Notes: a model not told the origin generated them from the sequence alone. Positions 43,031-53,015 are shown, counted from the first letter of the stretch. The stretch: 64,000 nucleotides of DNA from Streptomyces sp. Ncost-T10-10d (GCF_900091955.1 NZ_FMDF01000143.1:1-64000), one strand, 5' to 3'. Program-made: numbers and translations.

Positions 43031-45214
43031 ATGCCCACACCCCGTCAGCCGTCAACGGAGCAGCTAGAAAGGACGGACCCCATCGGTCGCGGTGCGCGTA
43101 TTTCGCCCTCCGCTGCCCCGTCGCGCCCCGTTCAGCCCGAGCTCCAGTCCCCAGGTGATTCCATGATCGGTCGCATTCCCGTCCTCGACGTCCGTCCCCT
43201 CGTCGACTGCGGCAGAAGGCCCGCCAAGGCCGTTGCCGGAGAGACCTTCCAGGTCACCGCGACCGTCTTCCGCGAGGGCCATGCCGCCGTCGCCGCCAAT
43301 GTGGTCCTGCTGGATCCGAGCGGGCGCCCCGGTCCCTGGACGCCGATGCGCGAGCTCGCCCCCGGCACCGACCGCTGGGGCGCCGATGTCACCCCGGTCT
43401 CCGAGGGCCGCTGGACGTATACGGTCGAGGCCTGGAGCGACCCGGTCACCACCTGGCGACAGCACGCCCTGATCAAGATCCCGGCGGGGATCGACACCGC
43501 GCTCGTCCTGGCGGAGGGCGCCGAGCTGTACGAGCGGGCCGCCGCGGGCGTACCCAAACGGGACGGGCGCGAGGCGGTGCTGGACGCGGCCGACGCACTG
43601 CGCGACGGGTCCTGCCCGGCCACTGCCCGGCTCGCCGCGGCGCTGCTCCCCGAGGCGCAGGCCGCGCTCGCCCGTCACCCGCTGCGCGAACTGGTCACCG
43701 CGTCCCGCCCGCTTCCTCTGCTGGTCGAGCGCCGGCGGGCCCTGTTCGGCTCCTGGTACGAGCTGTTCCCCCGCTCGGAGGGCGCCAGGATCGAACCGGC
43801 CCAACCGGCCGGGGCAAAGAAGAAGGGCAGGGCGGGGAAGCCGGGAAAGGCTGCGGAACAGCCGGCGAGGATCATCAGCGGCACCTTCCGTACGGCTGCC
43901 GAGCGGCTTCCCGCGGTCGCCGCCATGGGTTTCGACGTCGTCTACCTCCCGCCCGTCCACCCCATCGGAACCACCCACCGCAAGGGCCCCAACAACTCGC
44001 TGTCCCCCGCTCCGCACGACGTGGGCGTGCCCTGGGCGATCGGCTCGGCCGAGGGCGGTCACGACGCGGTCCATCCCGAGCTGGGCACCCTCGACGACTT
44101 CGATCACTTCGTCGAAACCGCCCGCACCCTGCGCATGGAGATCGCGCTGGATTTCGCACTCCAGTGTTCTCCCGACCATCCCTGGGTCGAGAAACACCCC
44201 GAGTGGTTCCACCATCGCGCCGACGGCACCATCGCCTACGCCGAGAATCCACCGAAGAAATACCAGGACATCTACCCGATCGCCTTCGACCAGGATCTGC
44301 GCGGCCTGGTCAGGGAGACGTTGCGCATTCTGCGCTTCTGGATGGATCACGGGGTACGGATCTTCCGCGTCGACAATCCGCACACCAAGCCGGTGATCTT
44401 CTGGGAGAAAGTGATCGCCGATATCAACCGGACCGACCCGGATGTGATCTTCCTGGCCGAGGCATTCACCCGGCCCGCAATGATGAAGACGCTCGCCGCC
44501 ATCGGCTTCCAGCAGTCGTACACGTATTTCACCTGGCGCAACACCCGGCAGGAGATCACCGATTACGTCACGGAGCTGTCGGGCGAATCCGCCTCCTGCA
44601 TGCGGCCCAACTTCTTCGTGAACACCCCGGACATCCTGCCGGGTTACCTCCAGGACGGGGGCCGTCCGGCCTTCGAGGCGCGGGCCGTTCTCGCCGCGAC
44701 GCTCTCCCCGACCTGGGGCGTGTACGCGGGGTACGAGCTGTGCGAGAACACCCCGGTCCGGCCCGGCAGCGAGGAGTACATCGACTCGGAGAAGTACGAA
44801 ATCCGGCCCAGGGACTGGGAGTCGGCCGAGCGCGAGGGCCGTTCGCTGGCTCCGCTCATCACTTCGCTCAACCGCATCAGGCGCCGCCACCCGGCATTGC
44901 AGCAGCTGCGCGACGTGCACTTCCACTCCGTGAACAACGACGCGTTGATCGCGTACAGCAAACGTTCGGGTTCGAACACTGTTCTGGTGGTCGTCAACCT
45001 CGACCCGCACCACACCCAGGAGGCCACGGTTTCGTTGGACATGCCGCAACTCGGCCTCGACTGGCACGAGAGCGTGCCGGTGCGCGACGAGCTCACCGGC
45101 GACACCTATCACTGGGGCAGGACCTTCTATGTGCGTCTGGAGCCGGGCGTCACGCCCGCGCACATCGTCGTCCTGCGACCGTCCCCGCCGACCGGAGGGT
45201 CACCCACATCATGA
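43031..45214 (+). CDS. glgE: Alpha-1,4-glucan:maltose-1-phosphate maltosyltransferase GlgE
   Basis: 727 residues. The N-terminal beta-sandwich and helical insertions are followed by a GH13_3 barrel. The nucleophile Asp448 is in FRVDNPHTKP and the acid/base Glu477 in FLAEAFTRP, both with the family-specific surroundings seen in S. coelicolor GlgE1. The KYQDIYPIAF block is also family-typical. It extends alpha-1,4-glucan with maltosyl units from maltose-1-phosphate. The first ~50 residues are poorly conserved. ATG 43031 follows AGGAG; an ATG at 43013-43015 without a ribosome site is less likely. Overlaps treS by ATGA. Confidence 0.94.
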   Translation: MPTPRQPSTEQLERTDPIGRGARISPSAAPSRPVQPELQSPGDSMIGRIPVLDVRPLVDCGRRPAKAVAGETFQVTATVFREGHAAVAANVVLLDPSGRPGPWTPMRELAPGTDRWGADVTPVSEGRWTYTVEAWSDPVTTWRQHALIKIPAGIDTALVLAEGAELYERAAAGVPKRDGREAVLDAADALRDGSCPATARLAAALLPEAQAALARHPLRELVTASRPLPLLVERRRALFGSWYELFPRSEGARIEPAQPAGAKKKGRAGKPGKAAEQPARIISGTFRTAAERLPAVAAMGFDVVYLPPVHPIGTTHRKGPNNSLSPAPHDVGVPWAIGSAEGGHDAVHPELGTLDDFDHFVETARTLRMEIALDFALQCSPDHPWVEKHPEWFHHRADGTIAYAENPPKKYQDIYPIAFDQDLRGLVRETLRILRFWMDHGVRIFRVDNPHTKPVIFWEKVIADINRTDPDVIFLAEAFTRPAMMKTLAAIGFQQSYTYFTWRNTRQEITDYVTELSGESASCMRPNFFVNTPDILPGYLQDGGRPAFEARAVLAATLSPTWGVYAGYELCENTPVRPGSEEYIDSEKYEIRPRDWESAEREGRSLAPLITSLNRIRRRHPALQQLRDVHFHSVNNDALIAYSKRSGSNTVLVVVNLDPHHTQEATVSLDMPQLGLDWHESVPVRDELTGDTYHWGRTFYVRLEPGVTPAHIVVLRPSPPTGGSPTS

Positions 45215-46917
45215 TCGTCAATGAGCCCGTCCACGACCTGTTCGAGGACACCCCGGCCAAGGACCGCGATCCCGACTGGTTCAAGCGTGCTGTTTTCTAC
45301 GAGGTCCTCGTCCGGTCCTTCCAGGACTCCAACGGCGACGGCATCGGCGACCTCAAGGGCATCACCGCCAAGCTGGACTATCTGCAGTGGCTGGGCGTCG
45401 ACTGCCTCTGGCTGCCGCCGTTCTTCAAGTCGCCGCTGCGCGACGGCGGATACGACGTGTCCGACTACACCGCCGTGCTGCCGGAGTTCGGCGATCTGGC
45501 CGACTTCGTGGAGTTCGTCGACGCCGCGCACCAGCGCGGGATGCGCGTGATCATCGACTTCGTCATGAACCACACGAGCGATCAGCACGACTGGTTCCAG
45601 CAGTCCCGCACCGACCCGGACGGGCCGTACGGCGACTACTACGTCTGGGCCGACGACGACAAGCAGTTCCCGGACGCCCGGATCATCTTCGTCGACACGG
45701 AGACGTCCAACTGGACCTTCGACCCGGTGCGCAAGCAGTACTACTGGCACCGGTTCTTCTCCCACCAGCCCGATCTCAACTACGAGAACCCGGCGGTGCA
45801 GGAGGAGATCATCTCCGCGCTGCGATTCTGGCTGGACCTCGGCATCGACGGATTCCGTGTGGACGCCGTGCCGTATCTCTACCAGCGGGAGGGCACCAAC
45901 TGCGAGAACCTCCCGGAGACGCACGACTTCCTCAAGCGGGTGCGCAAGGAGATCGACGCGAACTACCCGGACACCGTCCTGCTCGCCGAGGCCAATCAGT
46001 GGCCGGAGGACGTCGTCGACTACTTCGGCGAGTTCCAGGCCGGCGGCGACGAGTGCCACATGGCGTTCCACTTCCCTGTGATGCCTCGGATCTTCATGGC
46101 CGTCCGGCGCGAGAGCCGCTACCCGGTCTCCGAAATCCTGGCGAAGACCCCGGCGATCCCGAAGAACTGCCAGTGGGGAATCTTCCTGCGCAACCACGAC
46201 GAGCTCACCCTCGAAATGGTCACGGACGAAGAACGCGACTACATGTACGCGGAGTACGCCAAGGATCCACGGATGCGGGCCAACATCGGTATCCGGCGGC
46301 GGCTGGCACCCCTGCTGGACAACGACCGCAACCAGATCGAGCTGTTCACGGCGCTACTGCTGTCCCTGCCCGGCTCCCCGATCCTCTACTACGGGGACGA
46401 GATCGGGATGGGCGACAACATCTGGCTGGGCGACCGGGATGCCGTACGTACTCCGATGCAGTGGACTCCCGACCGGAACGCCGGGTTCTCCTCCAGTGAT
46501 CCCGGGCGGCTCTACCTCCCCACGATCATGGATCCGGTCTACGGCTACCAAGTCACCAATGTCGAGGCGGCGATGGCCTCCCCGTCGTCGCTGCTGCACT
46601 GGACGCGGCGGATGATCGAGATCCGTAAGCAGAACCACGCCTTCGGTCTCGGCTCGTTCAGCGAACTGCCGTCGTCGAACCCCGCCGTGCTCGCCTTCAC
46701 CCGGGAGCACGGGGACGATCTCGTGCTGTGCGTACACAACTTCTCGCGGTTCGCGCAGCCGACGGAGCTGGATCTGCGGCCGTTCGACGGGCGTCATCCG
46801 GTGGAGCTGATCGGTGGGGTGCGCTTCCCCGCCATCGGTCAGTGGCCCTACCTGCTGACTCTCGCGGGGCACGGGTTCTACTGGTTCCGACTGCGAAAGG
46901 ACGTCCCGCCGAGCTGA
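45211..46917 (+). CDS. treS: Trehalose synthase TreS (maltose alpha-D-glucosyltransferase)
   Basis: 568 residues, GH13_16. The catalytic triad is Asp218 in FRVDAVPYL, Glu260 in LLAEANQW and Asp330 in RNHDEL, with the IDFVMNHTSDQHDWF block of region I. It interconverts maltose and trehalose; in this operon it supplies maltose to Mak, which makes maltose-1-phosphate for GlgE. The TreS and Mak functions are fused in some actinobacteria but separate here. The start overlaps the glgE stop (ATGA). The open frame extends back into glgE out of phase with any homology, so 45211 is clear. Confidence 0.94.
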   Translation: MIVNEPVHDLFEDTPAKDRDPDWFKRAVFYEVLVRSFQDSNGDGIGDLKGITAKLDYLQWLGVDCLWLPPFFKSPLRDGGYDVSDYTAVLPEFGDLADFVEFVDAAHQRGMRVIIDFVMNHTSDQHDWFQQSRTDPDGPYGDYYVWADDDKQFPDARIIFVDTETSNWTFDPVRKQYYWHRFFSHQPDLNYENPAVQEEIISALRFWLDLGIDGFRVDAVPYLYQREGTNCENLPETHDFLKRVRKEIDANYPDTVLLAEANQWPEDVVDYFGEFQAGGDECHMAFHFPVMPRIFMAVRRESRYPVSEILAKTPAIPKNCQWGIFLRNHDELTLEMVTDEERDYMYAEYAKDPRMRANIGIRRRLAPLLDNDRNQIELFTALLLSLPGSPILYYGDEIGMGDNIWLGDRDAVRTPMQWTPDRNAGFSSSDPGRLYLPTIMDPVYGYQVTNVEAAMASPSSLLHWTRRMIEIRKQNHAFGLGSFSELPSSNPAVLAFTREHGDDLVLCVHNFSRFAQPTELDLRPFDGRHPVELIGGVRFPAIGQWPYLLTLAGHGFYWFRLRKDVPPS

Positions 46918-46943
46918 CCGGACGTCACCTCGCACCACCGACC

Positions 46944-46967
46944 GCGGGGCGGTTTCCGCCGCCCCGC
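46944..46967 (+). terminator. Hairpin between treS and mak
   Basis: GCGGGGCGG (46944-46952) pairs with CCGCCCCGC (46959-46967) around TTTCCG, 27 bases after the treS stop. It may end or attenuate the glgE-treS message before mak. Confidence 0.65.
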
Positions 46968-47044
46968 ACGGGGCACCCTCACCCACATCGAACACTTCCG
47001 GTCCCTTCCGGGCCCCCTCTGGCGTTTCGATCCCTTCGAGTCGA

Positions 47045-47056
47045 GTCCGTACGGAC
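47045..47056. promoter_or_regulatory. 12-bp palindrome in the treS-mak gap
   Basis: GTCCGTACGGAC is a perfect palindrome 100 bp upstream of mak, past the hairpin. It could be an operator for a separate mak-glgB promoter; no clear -35/-10 pair is visible. Confidence 0.3.
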
Positions 47057-47155
47057 CATCCTGACCCGACACGTCCCGCACAGCCGGACAGCTATTGCCG
47101 CAATCCGGGACACTCTTCGCATCCTGTGGTGTGCCCGGGGAAAGGACGCGATGCC

Positions 47156-48556
47156 ATGTCGGAGGCTGCATCCACTCGGGTCGCCCTGGCTGACAGCACA
47201 GCCCTGCTCCCGTCTCTCGCCCCCCTGCTGCACGAATGGCTGCCCCGGCAGCGGTGGTTCGCGGGCAAGGGCCGGCCGATCACCGCGTTCTCGCTGGTGT
47301 CGGCGACCGAGATACTGCCGGTGCGCACCGGTCCCGTCGGCGCCCGCTCCGGGATCGGACTGCTCCATCTGCTGGTCCGGGTCCACCAGCCCTCCATGCC
47401 TGCGCAGTCGCCGGACGACTGCTACCAACTGCTGCTCGGCGTAAGGTCCGCACTGCCGCCACGGCTGGCTTCCGCACTCATCGGTCATGTGGCCAAAGGA
47501 CCGCTCGCCGGCCGCACCGTCTACGAGGGGCTGCACGACCCGCGCCTGGCCGAACTCCTGCTGGAACGGTTCCGTACCCCCGGCACCCTCGGCGCCCTGC
47601 GCTTCGACCGGGGCGGCACCCCCATCGCCGCGGGGCTGGCCCCGCGCGTGCTCGACACCGAGCAGTCCAACACCTCGCTCGTCTACGGCAACGCCTACAT
47701 CCTCAAGATCTTCCGCCGGATCTTCCCGGGCACCAACCCCGATCTGGAGCTGCCGCTCGCCCTCGCGCGCGAGGGCTGCGGACGGGTGCCCGCCCCCGTC
47801 GCCTGGTTCGAAGCGACCGCCCCGGGGCCGCTCACCCTCGGCGTCCTGCAGCCGTTCCTGCGCGGCGCACAGGACGGCTGGCAGCTCGCCCTGCGGGCCC
47901 TCGCCTCGGACCACGACTTCACCGTCGAGGCCCACGCGCTCGGCCGGGCCACCGCCGAGGTGCACACCGCGCTCGCCACTGCCCTGCCGACGCCCGCCCT
48001 GCGCGCCTCCCAGACCGAGCATCTCGCCGCCGCGATGGTGCGGCGGCTGGAAGCCGCCGCGCAGGCGGTACCGGCGCTCATCCCGTACGTCCCCGGGCTG
48101 CGTACCGCCTTCGACGCGGTGGCCGCACTGGGTCACCGGGGCCACAACTGGGCGGCCCAGCGGGTCCACGGCGATCTCCATCTCGGCCAGACGCTGCGCG
48201 CGGCCGACGGTTTCTGGTCGCTGATCGACTTCGAGGGCGAACCGGCCAGACCACTGCCCGAGCGCCGACGTCCGCAGCCACCGGTACGCGACATCGCCGG
48301 CATGCTCCGTTCCTTCGACTACGCGGCCCGCTCGCACCGCCCGTGGAACGCCGAGTGGGCGGCACACTGCCGGACCGCCTACTGCGAGGGGTACGCCAAG
48401 GCCTCGGGCATCGACCCGCGCAGCGAACCGGAGCTCTTGCGCGCCCACGAGACCGACAAGGCGGTGTACGAGGTGCTGTACGAGGCACGGCACCGGCCCG
48501 ACTGGCTTCCGGTTCCGATGGCGGCGATCCAGCGGCTGGCCACCGTCGCCGGCTGA
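47156..48556 (+). CDS. mak: Maltokinase Mak (Pep2)
   Basis: 466 residues. The aminoglycoside-phosphotransferase-like kinase fold is shown by the N-terminal cap with LPRQRWFAGKGRP, the VHGDLHLGQ catalytic loop (Asp340) and LIDFEGEPARP (metal-binding Asp). The LPRQRWFAGKGR N-terminal motif is characteristic of maltokinases. It phosphorylates maltose with ATP to maltose-1-phosphate, the GlgE donor. ATG 47156 has GGGGAAAGGA upstream; ten codons further up is another in-frame start with no ribosome site. The gap from treS is 238 bp and contains a hairpin. Confidence 0.92.
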   Translation: MSEAASTRVALADSTALLPSLAPLLHEWLPRQRWFAGKGRPITAFSLVSATEILPVRTGPVGARSGIGLLHLLVRVHQPSMPAQSPDDCYQLLLGVRSALPPRLASALIGHVAKGPLAGRTVYEGLHDPRLAELLLERFRTPGTLGALRFDRGGTPIAAGLAPRVLDTEQSNTSLVYGNAYILKIFRRIFPGTNPDLELPLALAREGCGRVPAPVAWFEATAPGPLTLGVLQPFLRGAQDGWQLALRALASDHDFTVEAHALGRATAEVHTALATALPTPALRASQTEHLAAAMVRRLEAAAQAVPALIPYVPGLRTAFDAVAALGHRGHNWAAQRVHGDLHLGQTLRAADGFWSLIDFEGEPARPLPERRRPQPPVRDIAGMLRSFDYAARSHRPWNAEWAAHCRTAYCEGYAKASGIDPRSEPELLRAHETDKAVYEVLYEARHRPDWLPVPMAAIQRLATVAG

Positions 48557-48675
48557 CGGCCGGGCACCGTCGCCCGTCGGCGGACCCGCCGTCGCCGCAC
48601 CCGCACCACCGCCCGTCCCGCCTCGTCCCGCCCCGCAGTTCCGCCCCGACAACACCCTCCGAGGAGGCTGTCCCT

Positions 48676-51111
48676 GTGACCGCCCGCAAGCCGTCCCGCA
48701 CAACGCCCACCGCCACCGAGGTCCCGCAAGTCCCTCTGCTCACAACGGCCGAGACGGCACCCCCCGCGGCCCCGGCGGAGGCGGCCACCCCACCCTCCTC
48801 GGAGCCGGCCGCCCCGGCCAGGCGGAAGAAGCCGGCGGGCAAGGGAGCCGCCGGAACCGGTGACGGTGCCGCACCACCACGTCCCCGCGGGGGCACCGGC
48901 AGCCAGGGAGTGCGGCAGGCGCGCCCCCTCGACGACGGCGACCGGGGCCGGCTGCTCGCCGGTGAGCACCATGCCCCGCACGATCTGCTCGGCGCCCATA
49001 TGGTCCGCGGCGGTGTGACCTTCCGGGTGCTGCGCCCGTACGCGCGGTCCGTGACCGTGCTCGCCAAGGGACTGCGGGCGCAACTGCACGACGACGGCGA
49101 CGGCCTCTTCTCCGGGCTGCTGCCGATGCCCGCACTCCCCGAGTACCAGCTCCTGGTCGCCTACGAGGACAACGAGATCGAGGTGCAGGATCCGTACCGT
49201 TTCCTGCCCGCGCTCGGCGATCTCGATCTGCATCTGATCGGCGAGGGACGCCACGAGGAGCTGTGGACCGCCCTCGGCGCTCGGCCCATGGAACACCAGG
49301 GGGTCGCGGGGACCCGGTTCACCGTCTGGGCCCCCGACGCCCGCGGTGTGCGGGTCGTCGGGGACTTCAACTACTGGGACGGCACCGGCTTCCCGATGCG
49401 TTCGCTCGGCTCCAGCGGGGTGTGGGAGCTGTTCCTTCCCGCGATCGGGGAGGGCGCGCTCTACAAGTTCGACATCTGCCGCCCGGACGGTTCGCACACC
49501 ACACGCGCCGACCCGATGGCCCGCCGTACCGAAGTACCGCCCTCCACTGCGTCGATCGTGACGGCATCGCACCATGAGTGGCAGGACCAGGAGTGGATGG
49601 CGCGCCGCGGGGACCTACCGGTGCACGAGGCGCCGTTCTCCGTGTACGAGGTGCATCTTCCGTCCTGGCGGCCGGGACTCACGTACCGCCAGCTGGCCTC
49701 TCAACTCCCCGCGTATGTAAGGGATCTGGGGTTCACACATGTGGAGATGATGCCGGTCTCCGAGCATCCCTTCGGCGGTTCCTGGGGCTATCAGGTCACC
49801 GGTTTCTACGCCCCGACGTCACGCATGGGCACACCGGACGACTTCCGTTTCCTCGTCGACGCGCTGCACCGGGCCGGTATCGGCGTCATCGTCGACTGGG
49901 TGCCCGCGCACTTCCCGCGCGACGACTGGGCGCTCGCGGAGTTCGACGGCCGCCCGCTGTACGAGCACTCGGACCCGTCACGGGCGGCGCATCCGGACTG
50001 GGGCACGCTGGAGTTCGACTACGGGCGGAAGGAGGTGCGCAACTTCCTGATTGCCAACGCCACTTACTGGTGCGAGGAGTTCCACATCGATGGGCTTCGG
50101 GTCGATGCCGTCGCCTCGATGCTCTATCTCGACTACTCGCGCGAGGACGGGGAATGGTCCCCGAACGAGCGCGGCGGCCGGGAGAACCTGGATGCCGTCG
50201 CCTTCCTCCAGGAGATGAACGCAACCGTCTACCGGCGCAATCCGGGCGTCGTCACCATCGCCGAGGAGTCCACCGCCTGGAACGGCGTCACCCGCGCCAC
50301 CCACCATGTCGGCCCCGACGGCTTCGGCGGGCTCGGCTTCGGGCTGAAGTGGAACATGGGCTGGATGCACGACTCCTTGCAGTACGTGTCGAAGGAGCCG
50401 GTGCACCGCAAGTACCACCACGACGAGATGACCTTCTCGATGGTGTACGCGTACAGCGAGAACTACGTCCTGCCGATCTCGCACGACGAGGTGGTGCACG
50501 GAAAGCAGGCGCTGGTCAGCAAGATGCCCGGCGACTGGTGGCAGCGGCGCGCCAACCACCGGGCGTACCTCGGCTTCATGTGGGCCCATCCGGGCAAGCA
50601 ACTCCTCTTCATGGGGCAGGAGTTCGCCCAGGGCGCGGAGTGGTCGGAGGGGCACGGTCCGGACTGGTGGCTGCTCGACCCCTCGTACGAGGCGGAGAGC
50701 GACCACCGGGGCGTACGCACCCTCGTCGGCGACCTGAACGCCGTGTACCGAGCCACCCCCGCGCTCTGGCAGCGCGACACCGTTCCGGAAGGCTTCGACT
50801 GGGTGGACGGCGGTGCGGCCGAGGACAACGCCTTCGCCTTCCTGCGCTACGACGCGCACGGCTCGCCGCTTCTCGCCGTCAGCAATTTCTCCCCGGTGGT
50901 GCGGCACGACTACCGCATCGGCGTCCCGGACGTCCTCGGTGATCAGGTCGCGTGGGCGGAGGTCCTCAACACGGACGCCGCTCGGTACGGCGGCAGCGAC
51001 GTACACCATCCCGGGCCGCTGAAGCCCGATTCGGTGGCCGCGCACGGCCGGCCCGGCAGCATCCTGCTGACGCTGCCGCCGCTGGCGACGGTCTGGCTGA
51101 AGCCGGTCTGA
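48676..51111 (+). CDS. glgB: 1,4-alpha-glucan branching enzyme GlgB
   Basis: 811 residues. A ~75-residue Ala/Pro/Thr-rich disordered N-terminus is followed by two N-terminal beta domains (CBM48 type; HHAPHDLLGAHM, then VAGTRFTVWAPDARGVRVVGDFN) and a GH13_9 barrel. Catalytic Asp477 is in GLRVDAVAS, Glu530 in IAEEST and Asp604 in ISHDEVVHGK. It introduces alpha-1,6 branches into the GlgE product. GTG 48676 with GAGGAGG; the open frame upstream through mak is a shadow. It is the last gene of the alpha-glucan group. Confidence 0.94.
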   Translation: MTARKPSRTTPTATEVPQVPLLTTAETAPPAAPAEAATPPSSEPAAPARRKKPAGKGAAGTGDGAAPPRPRGGTGSQGVRQARPLDDGDRGRLLAGEHHAPHDLLGAHMVRGGVTFRVLRPYARSVTVLAKGLRAQLHDDGDGLFSGLLPMPALPEYQLLVAYEDNEIEVQDPYRFLPALGDLDLHLIGEGRHEELWTALGARPMEHQGVAGTRFTVWAPDARGVRVVGDFNYWDGTGFPMRSLGSSGVWELFLPAIGEGALYKFDICRPDGSHTTRADPMARRTEVPPSTASIVTASHHEWQDQEWMARRGDLPVHEAPFSVYEVHLPSWRPGLTYRQLASQLPAYVRDLGFTHVEMMPVSEHPFGGSWGYQVTGFYAPTSRMGTPDDFRFLVDALHRAGIGVIVDWVPAHFPRDDWALAEFDGRPLYEHSDPSRAAHPDWGTLEFDYGRKEVRNFLIANATYWCEEFHIDGLRVDAVASMLYLDYSREDGEWSPNERGGRENLDAVAFLQEMNATVYRRNPGVVTIAEESTAWNGVTRATHHVGPDGFGGLGFGLKWNMGWMHDSLQYVSKEPVHRKYHHDEMTFSMVYAYSENYVLPISHDEVVHGKQALVSKMPGDWWQRRANHRAYLGFMWAHPGKQLLFMGQEFAQGAEWSEGHGPDWWLLDPSYEAESDHRGVRTLVGDLNAVYRATPALWQRDTVPEGFDWVDGGAAEDNAFAFLRYDAHGSPLLAVSNFSPVVRHDYRIGVPDVLGDQVAWAEVLNTDAARYGGSDVHHPGPLKPDSVAAHGRPGSILLTLPPLATVWLKPV

Positions 51112-51128
51112 GTCCACCCGCGGGGCTC

Positions 51129-51154
51129 GGGGCCGGCTACGGGCTGCGGGCCCC
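51129..51154. terminator. Weak hairpin after glgB
   Basis: GGGGCC (51129-51134) and GGCCCC (51149-51154) can pair in the 56-bp gap between convergent genes. Short stem, modest support. Confidence 0.35.
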
Positions 51155-51167
51155 GCACCGGGCCCGC

Positions 51168-52064
51168 TCAGCCGCCGAGCGCCTCGACCGTGCTCGCCCA
51201 TGAATCGGCGCCGTGCCCCTCGGCGATCGCACGGTCGGAGACGGCCTTGATCGCCTCCAGCTGGGATGTGTCCAGCCCCCTGCTGCGGGACGCGTGCAGC
51301 ACGTGGTCGACACCGGCGGTCATCATGGCGAGGTTGGCACCCACGCCGTTGTACGCCTTCGCGTCGATGTCGGCCGCCGTCCCGCCCACGATGGGCGGCA
51401 GGATGTTCACGATGGTCCGCAGATACGGGGCGATGGCGGCGGCGGGGATGTTCTCCGCCCGGGCCAGGGCGAAGGCGTGGACCAGCCCCGCCATGCTGCC
51501 GTAGAAGAAGTCCAGCATCGCCATGTCGTACGCGGCCGCGAGGGCGTGATCCGGCCCCAGGAACGGGGCGCCCGCGCCGAGCGCCTTGAGCACGGCCTCG
51601 TACCTGTCGTACGCGGACTGCGACCCGGCGTAGAAGATCAGTGCCTCCGGCCCGCCGATCACCTCGACCGGCACCATGATCGCGCCTGCCAGGTAGTCGA
51701 GCGCATGGGCGTCCGCCCAGGCCGCGGAGGTACGGGCGCGGTCCGGGGTGTCCGAGGTGAGGTCGACGAGGACGCGTCCGGCGAGCGCGTCCGTCAGCGG
51801 AGCCAGGATCTGCTGCGAGGCCTCGTGGTCCACAACGCAGACGACCACCAACTCACTTGCGCGTACGGCCTCTTCGGCCGATCCGGCCCGGACTGCTCCC
51901 CGGGCGACGAGCTCCTCCCCCTTGCGCGGGGAACGGTTCCAGACGGTGGTGCGATGGCCGGCGTCCAGGAGGGCGCCTGCGAGTGCCTGGCCCATGGCGC
52001 CGAGGCCGATGACAGTGACGGTGACGGTGACAGGTGCGGACGAGCCGTTCGTATGCGTGGTCAT
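51168..52064 (-). CDS. NAD(P)-dependent oxidoreductase of the imine reductase / beta-hydroxyacid dehydrogenase superfamily
   Basis: 298 residues. The N-terminal Rossmann domain has VIGLGAMGQALAGALL and a VWNRSPRK end of strand two; the Arg there favours NADP. The segment YLAGAIMVPVEVIGGPEALIFYAG and the following interdomain helix with YDMAMLDFFYGSMAGLVHA are typical of imine reductases and not of 3-hydroxyisobutyrate dehydrogenases, which have a catalytic Lys that is absent here. It would therefore reduce cyclic imines or act on a related substrate. The start is chosen at MTTHTNGSSA; in-frame ATGs extend up to 52100. Confidence 0.8.
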   Translation of the reverse strand: MTTHTNGSSAPVTVTVTVIGLGAMGQALAGALLDAGHRTTVWNRSPRKGEELVARGAVRAGSAEEAVRASELVVVCVVDHEASQQILAPLTDALAGRVLVDLTSDTPDRARTSAAWADAHALDYLAGAIMVPVEVIGGPEALIFYAGSQSAYDRYEAVLKALGAGAPFLGPDHALAAAYDMAMLDFFYGSMAGLVHAFALARAENIPAAAIAPYLRTIVNILPPIVGGTAADIDAKAYNGVGANLAMMTAGVDHVLHASRSRGLDTSQLEAIKAVSDRAIAEGHGADSWASTVEALGG

Positions 52065-52230
52065 GCGCACCATGGTCATCGCGGCGGATGCACCCGCCAA
52101 GAACCCACTTATTTCTCAGATACCCACCAAAAGGAAAGCATCCAGGCCAGGCCGACCGAGGCTCGGAACTCGCGACCCGGGGCACATGGGCCGCCCTCAC
52201 ACCCGAACCGGCATGCAGCATTATGTGGGC

Positions 52231-52542
52231 GTGATCACCATTCATCTGAAATACGAGATCGACGCCGACAAGCTTGAGGACTTCGAGGAGTACGGCCGCC
52301 GCTGGGTCGGGCTCGTCAACCGTTTCGGCGGGACGCACCACGGCTACTTCCTGCCGAGCGAGGGCGACAGCGACATCGCGTACGCCCTCTTCTCCTTTCC
52401 CAGTCTCGCCGCGTACGAGCAGTACCGCACGGACAGCATGTCCGACCCGGAGTGCCAGGGTGCCTTCGAGCTGGCTCGCACCACCCGCTGCATCAAGCGG
52501 TACGAGCGCCGCTTCCTGCGACCGCTCGACGTCATGTCCTAG
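52231..52542 (+). CDS. NIPSNAP-family protein
   Basis: 103 residues, a ferredoxin-like alpha/beta dimeric barrel: ITIHLKYEID, WVGLVNRFGGTHHGYFLPSEGDSDIAYALFSF, and a DPECQGAFELARTTRCI helix. NIPSNAP proteins are small and mostly of unknown function. GTG 52231 fits the usual N-terminus; a TTATGT-like box just before it suggests a leaderless message, and ATG 52213 would add six residues. It is divergent from the imine-reductase-like gene with a ~165-bp gap. Confidence 0.78.
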   Translation: MITIHLKYEIDADKLEDFEEYGRRWVGLVNRFGGTHHGYFLPSEGDSDIAYALFSFPSLAAYEQYRTDSMSDPECQGAFELARTTRCIKRYERRFLRPLDVMS

Positions 52543-53015
52543 CCTCGCCGGTTCACTCGGGTGCGGCGGACGGTGCGGCGAAAACGCGAATGTGCCTTCC
52601 TGGCCTGGGACGATGAACTTTGCCGAGGGGTTCTGTCGGTCGGTGCACTGCTCCACCACCTCAGCAGCCCGCCCCTGCTCCCGCCTCAGCCGGCGGTCGC
52701 ATCGGCGGGGACCCGGTCACCACTCCTCAACACGAGCACCGCCGACAAGTAGGACCACGAACGAGACTTCAGCGCCGGATACGGCGCTGACATCAGCCGA
52801 CATTGCCCCCCCAAGGCAGGGGCTCCTCGGCGGACCTGCTATAGATTCCCTGTCAGTACTCAAGCCTTCCCGGCCGGGCCTCGCCTCGGCCAGTAAGGCT
52901 TCTTTCATGTCCGGGTTCGCCCCCGAACCCACCTGGCACCCGCCGCAATTCCGTTGCAGCCGCGCGCCCCAAGAGGGCCCAACAGCCGCGGAATCACTCA
53001 ACATGATGGAGACTC
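52543..53015. other. Gene-poor intergenic strip
   Basis: About 470 bp with lower GC and weak codon bias in every frame. Short open frames exist on both strands, but none has a ribosome site or recognisable motif. A stable hairpin lies at 52770-52789. The GGAG at ~53,006 belongs to the next gene. Confidence 0.55.
52770..52789. terminator. 8-bp stem with GATA loop
   Basis: CAGCGCCG (52770-52777) and CGGCGCTG (52782-52789) pair perfectly with a four-base loop. It could terminate the NIPSNAP transcript, though it is 230 bp downstream of that stop. Confidence 0.4.

Noticed and set aside
52561..52752. 63-codon frame after the NIPSNAP gene
   Set aside because: No ribosome site, no homology recognised and unusual codon use; it cannot be supported as a gene.
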